Source: Pelomonas sp047654785
GTDB lineage: Bacteria > Pseudomonadota > Gammaproteobacteria > Burkholderiales > Burkholderiaceae_C
Direction of reading: 5' to 3'
NCBI RefSeq assembly: GCF_047654785.1
Contig: NZ_JASGKQ010000003.1
Span: 1,302,001-1,366,000, forward strand
DNA length: 64,000 nt
Positions within the stretch are counted from its first letter, which is position 1. Each line of letters starts with the position of its first letter. Below, one piece after another: positions 25,801 through 40,800 of the stretch. Both the position numbers and the translations under genes were made by a program. The notes under the pieces were generated by a model that worked only from the letters and a program-made list of their open reading frames with translations, did not search any database and had not been told where the DNA came from.

Positions 25801-28800
25801 GCACGGCCAGCGCGACCGGCCACGCCGTGCGGGCCGGGCTGGTCAACACCGCCAGCGGCCCGGTGCTGGTGTTCAGCGACGACGCGACGGGCGACGTGCG
25901 CCTGTTCGCCAAGATCTACACCGGCGGCGCCTGGGTCACGCTGGGCACGCAGCCCGCCGCCGGCCTGGCGCTGGGCACCGAGCTGCGCGACTTCAGCCTC
26001 GCCGCCAGCGGCGGCAAGGTCGCCATCGCCTACTCGGCGGTGCAGCCAGGCAGCGCGCTGCGCCAGGTCTACGTCACCGAGTTCACGCCGGGCGGCTCGG
26101 CCGCCGCGGGAAGCTGGGCGGGCCTGGCCGGATCGGACAGCGGCGGCGTCAGCGGCGGCGCCGCCGTGAAGGCGGCGCTGGGGTTGGACACCACCCATCA
26201 CGCGCAGCCCAGCGTCGCCTATTTCGGCGGCAGCCTGTTCATCGCCTGGCAGGCCTGGGCCGACCAGGGCGCCACGGTGCTCACCGCGCAGCTCGGCAGC
26301 GGCGGCGTCACCGTGCGCGACGTCATCAGGGATCAAAGCCGCCCCGGCCTGCCGCAACTGGCGGCGGGCGGCAGTTCGCTGCGCCTGGTGTGGGCCGACA
26401 CCCCGCTGCTCGACGCGGCCAGCAGCCTGTACGAGCGCCAGTGGAACGCCGCGACGCAGCACTTCGAGGAGGCGCTGCCCGGCCAGGCCAGCGGCATCGG
26501 CGCCGGCAGCGGCATCAGCCCGACGGGCGGCGAGCCGCAGCAGCTCGCGCTCGCCGTGGACGGCGGCGGCCGCGCCGTGCTGGCCTGGCAGGACGCCAGC
26601 GCGGGCGCCGCCGCGCCAGCGGGCTCGCCCGAGATCCTGGTGCGCGCCGACGCCGCGCCGGCCGGCCGCGTGTTCACGGCCACCGCCAGCGGCACGGTGC
26701 AGGACATCCTCGACAGCCAGGCGCTGGGTGCGGGCGACGTCATCGTCGTCGAGGGCAGCCAGGGCGGCTTCACGGTGTCGGCGGCGGATGCCGGCGTCAC
26801 GATCTGGGGCGCACCGGGCAGCAGCATCACCGGGGCCGTCGTGGTCAACGGCGCCCACGTCACGCTGCTGAAACTGGACCTGCAGTCCACCTTGACCCTC
26901 GCCGCCGACGGCGCGGGCGTCAGCGACAGCCGCGTTGCCGGCCTCGTGAGCCTGGCCGCAGGGCAGGGCGCCCGGCTGTCCGGCAACACCTTCAGCGGCG
27001 GCGTCAGCATCGCCGCGGGCGTGGCCGACGCCAGCCTGCGCTTCAACACCATCGCCTCGGCCGTGGGCCTGCTGCTGGACAGCGCCACCGGCGTGCAGAT
27101 CCGCGACAACACCGTCACCGGCTCCACGGCCGCGCTGCGCATCGCCGCCGGCGCCACCGCCAGCGGCCGCATCGCGGGCAACACCTGGCTGGCCGGCGGC
27201 ACCGGCACCGGCCTGGACCTGCTGGCCAGCTTCGACGGCCTGCTCGAGAACAACCGCGTGCAGGGCGGCGCCCTGGGCGTCAACTACGCGGCGGGCAACC
27301 AGCTCGCGGGCAACCTGGTCACCGGCGCCACCGTCGGCCTGCGCAGCAGCCTGGCCGGCGCCGCGGCGCTGGGCTGGGTGGGGGCGTCCGTGGACCGCCC
27401 GAACACCTTCGAGGCCCATGCCACCGGCGTGCAGCTGCTGGGCGGCGCGCCGATGCAGGGCCAGGTGGTGCGTGCCAACACGGTGGGCGTCACCGGCACC
27501 GGCCAGCTGGGCGGCGCCACGCTGGAACACGCCAACCTGATCGAGGCCAATGTCACTGGCGTCGATGCCTTCAGCGGCACGATCCAGTTCAACCGCTTCT
27601 CGGCCAACCAGACGGCCATCAACGCCAGCAGCGAGCAGCGCATCCTGCACAACCTGTTCTACCGCAACACGCTGGTGGGCGTGCAGATCACCGGCAAGAA
27701 CGACGTGCGGGTGTTCAACAACACCTTCTACGCCCTCACGGGCGACAACCTGCGCAGCGAAGGCGGGAGCACCGAAGTCGAGGTGCAGAACAACCTGATG
27801 TGGGCCATGGGCGGCTACGACCTGTATGTGGCCAACGACAGCCGCTACGGTGTCCATTCCGACTACAACAACCTGTTCACGTCGGGCGCCGGCAAGCTGG
27901 GCTTCTGGACCCGGGACTTCACCGACATCCTCGACTGGCAGGCCGACATCGCCAAGTTCGACCTGCACTCCATCGGCGCCACGGTCGTCAACCCGACCTG
28001 GGCCCGGCCGGAGTTCGTCAGCATCCTCGGTAACGACTTCCGCCTGCGCTATCCGGTGGCCGGCCAGCGCTTCAGCTCGCCCGGCATCGACATGGGCAAC
28101 GCGCTGGTGGACAACGGCCGCGACCCGGCCGACATCAACCTGATCGCCAACCCCGGCTTCGAAAGCGGCACCGCCGGCTGGGAGGTCAACACCGGCTCGC
28201 AGGCCGTCGCCACGCCCAACGGCAGCGCGCCGCGGGCCTACGAAGGCAGCAACTTCTTCTTCGCCGGCGGCGTGGCCGGCGGCTTTGCGCGCCAGACCTT
28301 CACGCTGGCGCAACTGGGCCTCACCGCCGCGCAGGCGGACAGCCAGGACTTCGAGCTGCTGTTCGGCGGCCGCATCCGCATGGCCGCGGAAAGCCCGGTG
28401 GACAGCGGCGAGGTGCAGCTGATCTTCCGCAACGCGGGCGGCGACGTCATCGCCACCGCCGTGGCCAAGGCCGGCGGCAGCACCAACCGCTGGGAGCTGG
28501 TGGGCCAGCGCGCCGACCTGCCGTTCGGCACGCGCTCGGTGGAATTCGTCTTCCGCACCAACCGCCTCGCCGGCGGCAACGCCGACGGCTACTTCGACCA
28601 GGCCTTCCTCTACAAGGTCAGCGAGAGCCAGGGCAGCGACATCGGCGCCTACGGCCAGGCCGCGACCGACCTGCCTCTCGCCACCGGCGCCGCGCCGCGC
28701 ATCAACCTGCGCTCGCCGGACTTCTACGTCGACTGGGAGAAGTTCAAGCCGCTCAACATCACCTGGGAGACCTTCGGCAACACCGACGACTCGCCGGTGC

Positions 28801-31800
28801 GCATCGACGTCTACCGGGACACGGCCGACGGCCCGCAGTGGCTGGCCAACGTCGTGCCGGCCACGCCGGACTCCGGCCAGTTCACCTGGATCCCGGGCAA
28901 CAGCGGCATCGACTTCGGCACCCACGGCCTGCGCATCCAGGTCAGCCTGGTCGGCAACCCGGCCGTGCTGGACCGCAGCCAGGAGCCCTTCACGGTGCCC
29001 GAGGACGGGCTGACCTACTACGTCAACGACCGGGCCACCGCCGGCGACGAGTACACCACCGCAGCCGGCGACAACCGCAACACCGGCAAGAGCGCCGGCT
29101 CGGCCAAGCCCAACCTCACCAACCTGTTCCGCGCCTACGACCTGCAGGCCGGCGCCACGCTGTACGTGGACAGCGGCGACTACGCCCTGCTCGAATCCCT
29201 GACGCTGTCGGGCACCGCCTCGCGTGGCTTCGGCATCGACGAGGGCTTCACGCTGACCGGCCCGACGCAGGCCGGCCACAGCGCCACGCTGTTCCCCATC
29301 GTGCCCAATGAACGCCAGTGGGCGCTGCTGGACCTGTCGGACACCGACTTCGTCACCCTCAGCCACCTGGTGCTGCGCGACGCCAGCCGTGGCCTGCTGC
29401 TCACCGGCGGCGCGGACGCGGTGGACCTGGACCACATCGAGGCCTACGGCCATGTGAACGAGGGCCTCTACGCGGCGCAGGTGAACGCGCCGCTGGCCAC
29501 CTGGACCGGCCTGAACGTCCACGACAACGGCCTGACCGGCCTGGCCGTCAGCGGCACGTTGGGCGGCATCGACGAGCTCACCGCCAGCCGCAACCGCGGC
29601 CATGGCGGCCTGTACGCCGAAGGCTCGCTCGGCTTCCTGACCCGCTCGCAGCTCACCGACAACGTCGGCAACGGGGCCTACCTGTACTACACGCCGGCCA
29701 CCCGTGTGCAGGCCAACCTGTTCCAGGGCAACACCGGCGCCGGCTTGACCTACCTGGTCGGCGGCGGCGCGCAGGCGCTGGTCGGCGGCGCGATCGGCTC
29801 GGGCCTGGGCAACCGCTTCCTGGACAATGGCAACGGCGGCGCCCAGGTGTCCGGCAATGCGCTGGTGCAGGGCAACGTGGCCGCCGGCAACCTCGGCAAC
29901 GGCCGTTGGGGCATCGGCATGACCGGCGGCGAGGCCCGCCAGAACGTCGTGCACGGCAACGCCAACGGCCTGTCCATGAACGGCGGCGTCGTCACCGACA
30001 ACCGCATCTACGACAACAACCCCGGTGCCGGCTACGACTACGGCACGGGCCTGTGGCTCAGCAACGCCAGCGCCACCGGCAACACCGTCTACAGCAACCT
30101 GCTCGGCGCCTACAGCCAGGGCAACAGCGTGCTGCGCAGCAACCTGATCTACGCGAACGCGTCGGCCGGCGTGAAGCTCAACGGCAGCAGCCCGCAGTTC
30201 ATCGGCAACACGGTCTACCAGACCGTCGGCGACGCCGTGCAGCTGTACGGCTCGGCCGGCAACGCCCGGTTCCTCGACAACATCCTGTGGGCCGGCACCG
30301 GCGGCGTGGCGTTGAGCGTCGACGCCAACTCGCAGAACGGCTTCACGTCCAACTACAACCTCTTCCAGGGCGCCGTGGGCATCTGGCAGGCCACGCAGCG
30401 CAGCTCGATCACCGCCTGGCGGCAGGCCAACTTCCAGGACCTGGACAGCCAGGCCGCCGACCCGCTGTTCGTCGACATCGACGGCGGCGACGGCCACCTG
30501 GGCGATGCCGGCGCGGACAGCGACGGCCGCGACGACGACTTCCACCTGAAGAGCACGCAGGGCAGCTTCCATGGCGCCTCGCTGGCACCCGTGCTGGGCG
30601 CCGATGGCCTGCCCACGCTGCTGGGCGGCACGCTGGTGGAAGACGAACAGGACAGCCCCGGCATCGACCGCGGCGCGCATGACCAGCCGTTCGACAACGA
30701 GCCCACGCCCCGCGGTGGCTACGTCAACATCGGTTCGGACGGCAACACCCGCTACGCCTCGCTGAGCCCGGCCGTCTACGTCCGCGTGATGACGCCCAAC
30801 GGCGGCGAGACCGTGGCCGAAGGCGAGACCTTCGCCGTGCGCTGGCGTTCCGACGGTTTCGCCGGCAACGTCAACCTCGACATCAGCCTGGACGGCAGCC
30901 ACTGGCTGCCGGTCGCGACCGACGAGGCCAACGACGGCGCCTACGACTGGACGCCGGGCGCCGGCCAGTTTCCGGGCGGCAGCTACACGCTGCGCGTCAG
31001 CGCCGTGCTGCAGCCGGCCGTGAAGGACACGTCGGACGCGAGCTTCAACCTCGCCTCCACCGTCACCACCTTCTACGTCAACGACGGCTCGCTCGCCGGC
31101 GACGAGTACACGACCGCGGTCGGCAACGACGCCAACGACGGCCGCAGCGCCGACCGCCCCAAGGCGTCGCTGCAGGCGCTGCTGAACGCCTACGACTTCA
31201 AGCCGGGCGACCTGATCCTCGTCGATACCGGCGTCTACAACCTCGCCACCAACCTGCTGGTGGATGCGCAGGACAGCGGCGTCATCATCCGCGGCGCCGC
31301 CAGCCATGCCTCGGTGCTGAACCGCGGCAACACCAACAGCGGCCAGTACGCCTTCGTGCTCGGCACGGGCGCCACCGACGTGACGCTGGACCGCGTGACG
31401 CTGACCGGCGGCCAGTGGGGCTTCGTCGTCAGCGACAACGCCGGCGCGCACCGCTTCGTGCTGAGCAACAGCGACGTCACCGGCAACACGGCGGGCGGCG
31501 TCTACCTCGGCCAGAACGTCGATGACGGCCGGGTGCTGGGCAATGTCGTGCATGACAACGGCGGCATCGGCATCCAGGGCCAGTACGCCACCCGCCTGCT
31601 CATCAGCGGCAACGAGGTCTACAACCAGTCCACCGGCATCTACGCCTACTCGTCGGGCGACGAGCCGGGCGATGGCACGACCATCGCCGGCAACCAGGTT
31701 CACGACATCTCGGGCACCGGCATCCAGCAGTACTACGAAGGCTGGGTCCGCAACAACGTCGTCTGGGCGGCCGGCACCGGCATCGGCGCCTACAGCAGCC

Positions 31801-34800
31801 AGGAGGTCAGCGGCAACGTCGTGTGGGGCCACGCCACCGGCATCGACGCCGGCGGCGTGGTGCTGTTCACCGGCAACACGGCTTATGCCAACACCACGGG
31901 CCTGAGCCTCAGCAGCATCGCCGCCACGGACAACCGCGTCTACGGCAACACGCTGGGCGTCTACCTCGGCAGCAACACGCTGCTGAGCAACAACGCGATC
32001 TGGGACAACACCAGCGGCGTGCGCATCAGCGGCGGCTTCAGCGGCACCGAGCTGCACGGCTTGGTGAACAACACCATCGTGCAGACCGGCGGCACCGCCG
32101 TGCTGGTGGACAACGCCTACAACGCCCGCCTCGTCAACAACATCCTGGACCTGCGCTCGGGCGCGCTCGGCGTTTCCGTCAGCCCCAACAGCGAGAGCGG
32201 CTTCGTCAGCGACTACAACCTGTTCTCGCAGCAGGCTGGCACGCTGCTGGCCCGCTGGGAAGGCCGCGACTTCGCAAGCCGCCCGGACTGGGTCTACGAA
32301 ACCGGCTTCGACGTGCACAGCCGCGTCGCCACGCCCAGCTACGTCGATGCCGACGGCGCCGACGACATCTCCGGCTGGGACAAGTCGCCCCTCGGCGCCG
32401 CGCGCATCCTGGACGACGGCGATGCCGGCGTGGCCTTCTCCGGCAGCTGGACCACGGTCAACACCGCCAACCCCGGCTTCGGCGGCAGCCGCCGCGAGGC
32501 CAACGGCAACCAGTACGGCACCGGCAGCAACCAGGCCACCTACACCTTCACCGGCCTGCAGGCCGGCACCTACGTCGTCGCCGGCAGCTGGGCCAGCACC
32601 TCGGGCAACAGCGGCAACACGCTGTATGCCTTCTATGACGGCGCGGCCTCGGCCGGCAACCTCGTGCGCAACATGCGCACCACGCAGAACGTGCTGCCGG
32701 GCGACTACGCCGCCGATGCCGCCAACTGGCGCGATCTGGCCATCGTCGTCATCACCGGCGACACGCTCACCGTGCGCGTCAGCGATGCCGGCGCCTACGG
32801 CAAGATCGTGGCCGATGCCATCCGCGTGCAGCGCATCACCGGCGACCACGGCGCCGATGACGATTTCCGCCTGCAGGCCGGCTCCGCCGGTGTGGACGCG
32901 GGCGACCCGACCTCGCCCTACAACGTCGAGCCGCTGAACAACGGCGCCCGCATCGACCAGGGCGCCTATGGCAACACCGGGCACGCCACCCAGAGCCCCG
33001 CGCCGCTGATCCAGGTCACCGGCCCGGCCGGCTACGCCAAGCTCACCGTCGGCACGCCGGTCACCGTCGAGTGGCACACCGCCGGCCTGCTGCCCACCGA
33101 ACCGGTGCTCGCGATCAACGCCGGCAACGCCGGCCCCGTGGCGGGCGGCGCGCTGGGCAACTGGCAGCGCAACGGCTACCAGACCCAGGGCTACGGCGCC
33201 ACCGGCTTCAGCGAGCCGGTGGACCTGAGCGGCGTCACCGACGGCGCGCCGGCCAGCGTCTACCAGACCAACGCCTATGCCAACGGCACGGTTGGCCAGG
33301 GCCTGAGCTGGGCGCTGCCCGTGGCCGACGGCGACTACGTCGTCCGGCTGCATTTCGCCGAGAGCTATGTCTACGCCCAGCCCGGCAGCCGCCAGTTCGA
33401 CATCCGGCTCAACGGCGACACCGTGCAGAGCGACTTCGACATCCGCGCCGCCGCGGGCGCGAACTTCAAGGCCGTGGTGCGCGAGTTCACAGTGTCCGCC
33501 AGCGGCGGGCAGGGCATCGCCGTCGACCTGGTCACCAAGACCAACGGCTGGGGCGCCGAGATCAGCGGCATCGAGGTGCAGCGCGTCGTGCCGGCCGGCG
33601 ATGCGGACGCCAGGGTCGACCTCCAGGCCAGCCTGGACAACGGCCTGTCGTGGACGACCATCGCCAGCGGCCTGGCCATGGACCGCTTCGGCAACGGCAG
33701 CACCCGCTGGACGCCGGAGTTCGCCACCGCCGGCAACACCGCGCTCATCCGCGCCATCGCCGTGTACGGCGACGGCGCGGTCGCGGCCAGCGACACCTCC
33801 GACGAAGCCTTCCTGATCGCCAACGGCGGCAAGGTCTACTACGTCAACGACGGCTCGCTGAGCGGCGACGAATACACCACCGCCACCGGCGACAACGCCA
33901 ACAGCGGCAAGGACGCCGCGCACCCGATGGCCAGCCTGTCGGCGCTGCTGCGCGCCTACGACGTCGGCCCCGGCGACACCATCTACGTCGACAGCGGCCG
34001 CTACGACCTCATCACCAACATCACGCTGGGCGCCAGGGACTCCGGCGTGCGCATCGTCGGCGCGCTGCACGCCGTCAGCGAACTCAACCGCGGCAACACC
34101 AACGGCAACCAGGTCGCCGTATTGCTCTCCGGCGCCACCGACGTGACGCTGGAGAGCCTGACGCTGAGCGGCGGCCAGTGGGGCGCCGTCATCGGCGACA
34201 ACAGCGGGTCGCACCGCTACGTGCTGAAGAACCTGGAGGTCACCGGCAACAGCGGCGGCGGCATCTCGCTGGGCGCCAACGTCGACGACGGCCTGGTCGT
34301 CGGCAACACCGTGCACGACAACGGCGGCACCGGCATCAACGCGGCCTACACCACCCGCCTGCTCATCACCGGCAACGAGGTGTTCAACCAGGGCACCGGT
34401 ATCCATGGCCTTGCCTCCGGCGACGAGGCCGACGACGCGCCCGTCGTCGCCGGCAACCGCGTGCACGACGTCGGCACCGGCATCCAGCTCTACTACGAGG
34501 GCGTGGCCCGCGGCAACGAAGTCTGGCGCTCCGGCACCGGCCTGTCGCTCCTCGGCGCGCGCGGCGAGCACAACGTGCTGCGCCAGAACACCACCGGCAT
34601 CGCCGGCAGTGGCGCCGAGGTGCTGGGCAACCACGTCTACGCCAACACCACCGGCATGGACCTGTCCAACAGCACGATCTGGGAGAACCGCGTCTACGGC
34701 AACACGCTGGGCCTGCGCGACGGCGGCTCCGACATGGTCCGCAACAACGTCTTCTGGGACAACGCCATGGCCGTTCGCATCGGCGGCAACCGCAGCGGCG

Positions 34801-37800
34801 ACGACCGCAATGGCCTCTACAACAACACCATCCGCCAGAGCGGCGGCCGCGCCATCGACGTGGAGGCCAACGCCGCCAACGTCCGCCTGCGCAACAACAT
34901 CTTCGACCTGACCGACGCCACCGCCATCGTCGTGCCGGCCAGCGCCGAACGCGGCTTCGACAGCGACTACAACGTGTTCGGCGGCAGCGACTCCGCCGCC
35001 TTCGTCGGCATCACCTGGGAAGACGCCAGCTTCGGCAACCTGCTGACCTGGCGCTTCGAGACCGGCAACGACCTGCACAGCCAGGTCTCGCCCGTGCAGT
35101 TCCGCGACGCGGACGGCGCGGACGGCGTGTCCGGCTGGTCCACCGCCCCCCTCGGCGCGGCCGTCATCCTGGACGACGGCGACATCGGCGTCAGCTTCGC
35201 CGGCAGCTTCACCACCGTTACCGCGAACACGCCGGGCTATGGCGATGACCGCCGCGAGGCCGGCGGCAACCTCTACGGCAGCGGCGCCAACCACGCCACC
35301 TACACCTTCACCGACCTGGCCCCCGGCACCTACCAGATCGCCGCCACCTGGGCCCACAACGCCAACGGCGGCTATGCCGGCAACACGCCGTATGAGCTCT
35401 ACGACGGCCTGGTCGATCCGGACCATCTGATCGCCTACCAGCGCACCGGCCAGAACAGTGCGCCCAACGACTTCACGGCCGACGGCGCCAAGTGGCGCGC
35501 GATCGCCACCGTCGTCGTCACCGGCGACACGCTGAGCGTGCGCGTCAGCGACAAGGGCGCCTACGGCAAGTTCACGGCCGACGCCATCCGCCTGCAGCGC
35601 GTGCAGGGCGATGCCGGCCGCGATGACGACTTCCGCCTGCCCGTCGGCGCCGCCGGCGTCGATGCCGGCGACCCGTCCTTCAGCCATGTGCGCGAGCCGG
35701 TCGACAACGGCGGCCGCATCGACATGGGCGCCTACGGCAACACCGCGCAGGCCACGGCCACCCCGGTGCCCACGGTGCAGCTCACCGGGCCGCACGGCCA
35801 TGCCAAGCTGGAAGTGGGCACCGCCGTGGACATCGGCTGGCACACCGCCGGCATCACCGCCACCGAGCAGGCGCTGCTGATCAACGCCGGCAACGCCGGC
35901 CCGGTGGGCGACGGGCTGCTGGGCTACTGGCAGCGCAACGAGCACCAGACCCAGGGCTACAGCGCCACCGGCTTCAGCGAGCCGGTGGACCTGAGCGGCG
36001 TCACCGACGGCGCGCCGGCCGCCGTCTACCAGACCAACGCCTATGCCAACGGCACGGTCGGCCAGGGCCTGAGCTGGGCGCTGCCGGTGGCCGACGGGCA
36101 ATACGTCGTCCGGCTGCACTTCGCCGAGAGCTATGTCTACGCCCAGCCCGGCAGCCGCCAGTTCGACATCCGGCTGAACGGCAACACCGTGCAGAGTGAC
36201 TTCGACATCCGCGCCGCTGCCGGCGCGAACTTCAAGGCCGTGGTGCGCCAGTTCGACGTGGTCGCCAGCGGCGGGCAGGGCATCAATCTCGACCTGATCA
36301 CCAAGACCAGCGGCTGGGGCGCCGAGATCAGCGGCATCGAGATCCTGCGCGTCGTGCCCGTGGCCGACCTGCAGGCCACGGTGGACCTGCAGACCAGCCT
36401 GGACGATGGCGCCAGCTGGCAGACGCTGGCCACCGGCCTGACGATGGACCGCTTCGGCAACGGCCACTACCGCTGGACGCCCGACCAGCCCACCGACGGC
36501 AACACCGCCCGGATCCGCGCCATCGTGCGCCACGGCGACGGCAGCGTGGCCGCGCAGGCCGTCTCCCGCGAGCCCTTGCTGATCGCCAACGGCGGCAGCG
36601 AGTTCTTCGTCAACGACGGCAGCCTCGTCGGCGACGACCGCAGCACCGCCGTCGGCAACAACTTGAACAGCGGCAAGAGCGCCGACCGGCCCATGGCCAG
36701 CCTCGCGGCGCTGCTGCGGGCCTACGACCTCGACCCGGGCGACGTCGTCCACGTCGACAGCGGCGTCTACCGCGTCTACACCAATGTGCCGCTGGCCGCC
36801 AGCGACTCGGGCGTGCGCATCACCGGCCCCGGCGGCGTGGGCCATGTGGCCACCATCAGCCGGGGCAACACCGGGTCCGGCGCCTACACCTTCGACTTCC
36901 AGGGCGCCGACGACGTCACCCTCGAGCGGCTGAACATCACCGGCGGCGCCTACGGCGTCGTGTTCGGCAGCAACGTCGACAGCGACCGCAACACGCTGCG
37001 CGGCAACGACATCGGCAGCAACGCCCAGGAGGGCGTGTGGCTGGGCGCCGGCAACGACGGCAACCTGCTCACCGACAACGTCATCCGCAACAACAACCGC
37101 GGCCTCTACGTCGACAGCGCCACCGGCAACCGCGTCGAGGACAACGACATCCGCAACAACGTCAACGGCGGCCTGAACTTCTCCTACGGCAGCAACAACG
37201 TCGCCCAGGGCAACAAGGTCCACGACAACGGCGGCGTCGGCATGTACAGCTATGGCGGCAACGGCGCCGTGTTCCGCGACAACGAGGTCTACAACCAGGC
37301 CAGCATCGGCATCCAGAACTACTACGGCAGCCTGCTGGTCGAGGGCAACCTCGTCCACCACAACGGGCTGGGCGTCGACGCCACCTCCGGCCTCACCGCG
37401 CGCGCCAACGCCATCTACGCCAACACCACCGGCGTGCAGGCCTATGACGGCCTGCTGGACGGCAACCGCATCTACAGCAACTCGGTGGGCGTCATCGACA
37501 CCGGCTACAGCCGCCTCGTCAACAACGTCATCTACGCCAACACCAACCAGGGCGTGCGCATCCAGGGCGGCCATGACGCCAACGCGGGCGACGGCCTCTA
37601 CAACAACACCATCTTGCAGCTGGTGGGCGAGGGCATCCGCCTGACCAACAACGCCAGCAACGTGCTGCTGGCCAACAACATCCTGCGCGTGGATGCCGGC
37701 TACGGCATCAGCGTGGATGCCAACAGCCAGGCCGGCCTGCGGAGCGACCACAACCTGCTGTTCCGCGGCCCGGCCGCCAACGCCTTCATCGGCCTGTGGA

Positions 37801-40800
37801 ACGGCGCCACGCAGGCCACGCTGGCCGACTGGCAGGCGGCCTCGGGCAAGGACGCCCACTCCGTCACCGGCAACCCGCTGTTCCTCGACATCGACGGCGC
37901 CGACAACATCCTCGGCGAGCAGGGCGTGTCCACCGGCAACGGCTTCGACGACAACTTCGAGCTGGACGCCTTCTCCGCCGCCATCGACGCCGGCAACGCC
38001 TACCTGGCGCCCGCCAAGGACATCGAAGGCCGCGACCGCCGCAACGACCCCGACGTGGCCAACCAGGGCACCGGCTGGGACCTCTTCGTGCCCACCGATG
38101 CCGGCGCGCAGTTCTCGGCCACCGGCACGGCCAAGAACTTCCGCACCGGCGACTACGCCTTCGAGCAGGCCCTGGGCTTCGACTTCACGTTCTACGGCAA
38201 GACCTACACCAAGATGTGGGTCAACGTGAACGGTTTCGTGCAGTTCGAGGGCCCCGACTCCCCGTACAGCGGCAACGGCAACAGCACCGAGGCGCTGCTG
38301 CGCAATGTGCGCATCGCCCCGCTGTGGGACGACCTCGACACCGGCCCCGCCGGCAAGGACATCTTCGTCAGCCAGACGGCCGACAGCATCACCGTGCGCT
38401 GGGCCGCCAAGCTGCAGGGCAGCGCCACCGACGCCAATATGGCGCTGACGCTGGCCGCCGACGGCACGGTGCGCTTCGACTACGGCGCCGGCAACACCGG
38501 CCTGACGCCCACCGTGGGCCTGTCGGCCGGCAACGGCGTCACCTATGTGCTCGCCGGCTACGACGGCCAGGCCAACCTCGCCAGCGCCGGCTCGCTGCTG
38601 TGGACCCCTAGGCCGGGCCTGACCTATTACGACATCGGCGCCTACGAGTTCCAGGGTGCGTCCGGCGACAGCGCGGGCCCCCGGGCCGTCGGCATCTCGC
38701 AACTGCCGGCCGATGGCGGCAGCACGGCGCTGGCGTTCTCGTCCGTGCAGATCGACTTCGACGAAGCGCTCAACGGCGTCTCCGCCCGCAGCCCGGCCAA
38801 CTACGAGCTGCGCGTCGCCGGCGCCGACGGCCAGTTCGACACGGGCGACGACCTCATCGTCAAGATCAACCCGTTCTATTCCTTCCCCGAGACCCGGCTG
38901 ACGCTGGACTTCGGCGGCGTGCTGGCCGAGGGCCAGTACCGCCTGACGCTGAGCGGCACCCGCGCCATCTTCGACACGGCCGGCAACCCGCTGGACGGCG
39001 ACGGGAACGGCACGCCGGGGGGCGACCACGTCCGCCGCTTCACCATCGACCGCAGCAGCAACCATGCGCCGGTGGCCACGCCCGCCACCGTCACGGTGGC
39101 CGAGAACGGCAGCCTCGAGATCACGCTGGCCGCCACCGACGCCGATGGCGACACGCTGACCTACACCATCCCGACCGATGCGCTGCACGGCACGCTGTCC
39201 GCCATCGACCCGGTCACGCACAAGCTGACCTACACCCCCAACCCCGACTTCAACGGCAGCGACGGCTTCACCTTCCAGGTCGACGACGGCAAGGCCGGCA
39301 TGTCCTCGGCGCGGATTGGCATCGACGTCACGCCCACCAACACCGCGCCGGTCGCGCAGGACCAGTCCGCCAACGTCAACGAGAACGGCAGCGTCAACCT
39401 GCTGCTGGCCGCCAGCGACAACGAAACCGCCCGCGCCCACCTGGCGTTCGAACTCGTCACCGGCCCGGCCCACGGCACGCTGACGCAAGGCGCCGGCGGC
39501 GCCTGGGTCTACACCGCGAACGCCGGCTACATCGGCGCCGACAGCTTCACCTGGCGCGCCCGGGACCGCGGCGACCCGGACGGCAGCACCGGCAACGCGG
39601 CGCCGTCCAACCTCGCCACCTTCAGCCTCACGGTGGTCAACCTCAACGATCCGCCGGTCATCGCCCCCGTGGCCGACCAGCAGGTCGCCGAGGGCAGCCG
39701 GATCCAGGTCCAGCTCAGCGCCACCGACGCCGACGGCCCGGGCCAGACCTGGACGCTGCTGTCCGGCCCGGCCGGCGCCACGCTGGACGCCGCCACCGGC
39801 CTGTTCAGCTGGACCCCGGCCGACGGCCCCGGCGACGTGGACGTCCTCGTGCGCGTCGGCGACGGCGGCACGCCCAGCCGCAGCGCCGACCTCACGTTCA
39901 AGATCCTGGTCCGGGACGTCGCGCCCCGGCTCGACTTCACCGGCCCCGATCTCGACCAGGGCATCGGCAACGGCGTGGCCGGCCAGGCCTACGGCTTCAG
40001 CTACACCGTCACCGACCCGGGCGCCGACACCATCACCTCGCTGTTCATCGACTGGGGCGACGGCAGCACGCAGACCGTGGCCGGCAACCCCGGCAGCCTC
40101 AGCCACACCTATGGCGACACCGACGGCAGCTACACCGTCAGCGTCACGCCGACCGACGAGGACGGCGCCCACCCGCCCAGCACGCTCACGCTGCGCATGG
40201 CGTTCAACGACCCGCCGGTGGCCAGCGGCCAGACCGTCCAGGTCGACGAAGACACGGCCCGGCTCATCACGCTGGCCGGCACCGATCCCGAAGGCGGCGC
40301 GCTGGTCTACGGCATCGTCAGCGGCCCCAGCCACGGCACGCTCGGCACGCTGGACCCGACCACCGGCATCGTCAGCTACACGCCGGACGCCCGCTACAAC
40401 GGGGCGGACCGCTTCGTCTTCCGCGTCACCGATGCCGGCGGCAAGAGCGCCACCGGCACCGTCGAGCTGGTCGTCCAGGCGGCCAACGACAGGCCCGTCA
40501 TCGCCGCCATCGCGCCGCAGACGCTGAGCGAAGGCGAGGCCCTGTCCCTCACCGCCACGGCCACCGACGCCGACGGCCCCGGCCCCATCACCTGGACGCT
40601 GCTGAGCGGCCCGGCCGGCGCGGCCATCGACGCCGCCTCCGGCCTCATCAGCTGGCGGGCGAGCGACGGCGACGCCAGCTACCCGTTCACCATCCAGGCC
40701 GACGACGGCGCGGGCGGCCTGTCCACCCGCAGCTTCGTGGTGGACGTGAAGGACGTCGCCCCCACGCTGACGGCCAGCGGTGCCGGCAGCATCGGCGCCG

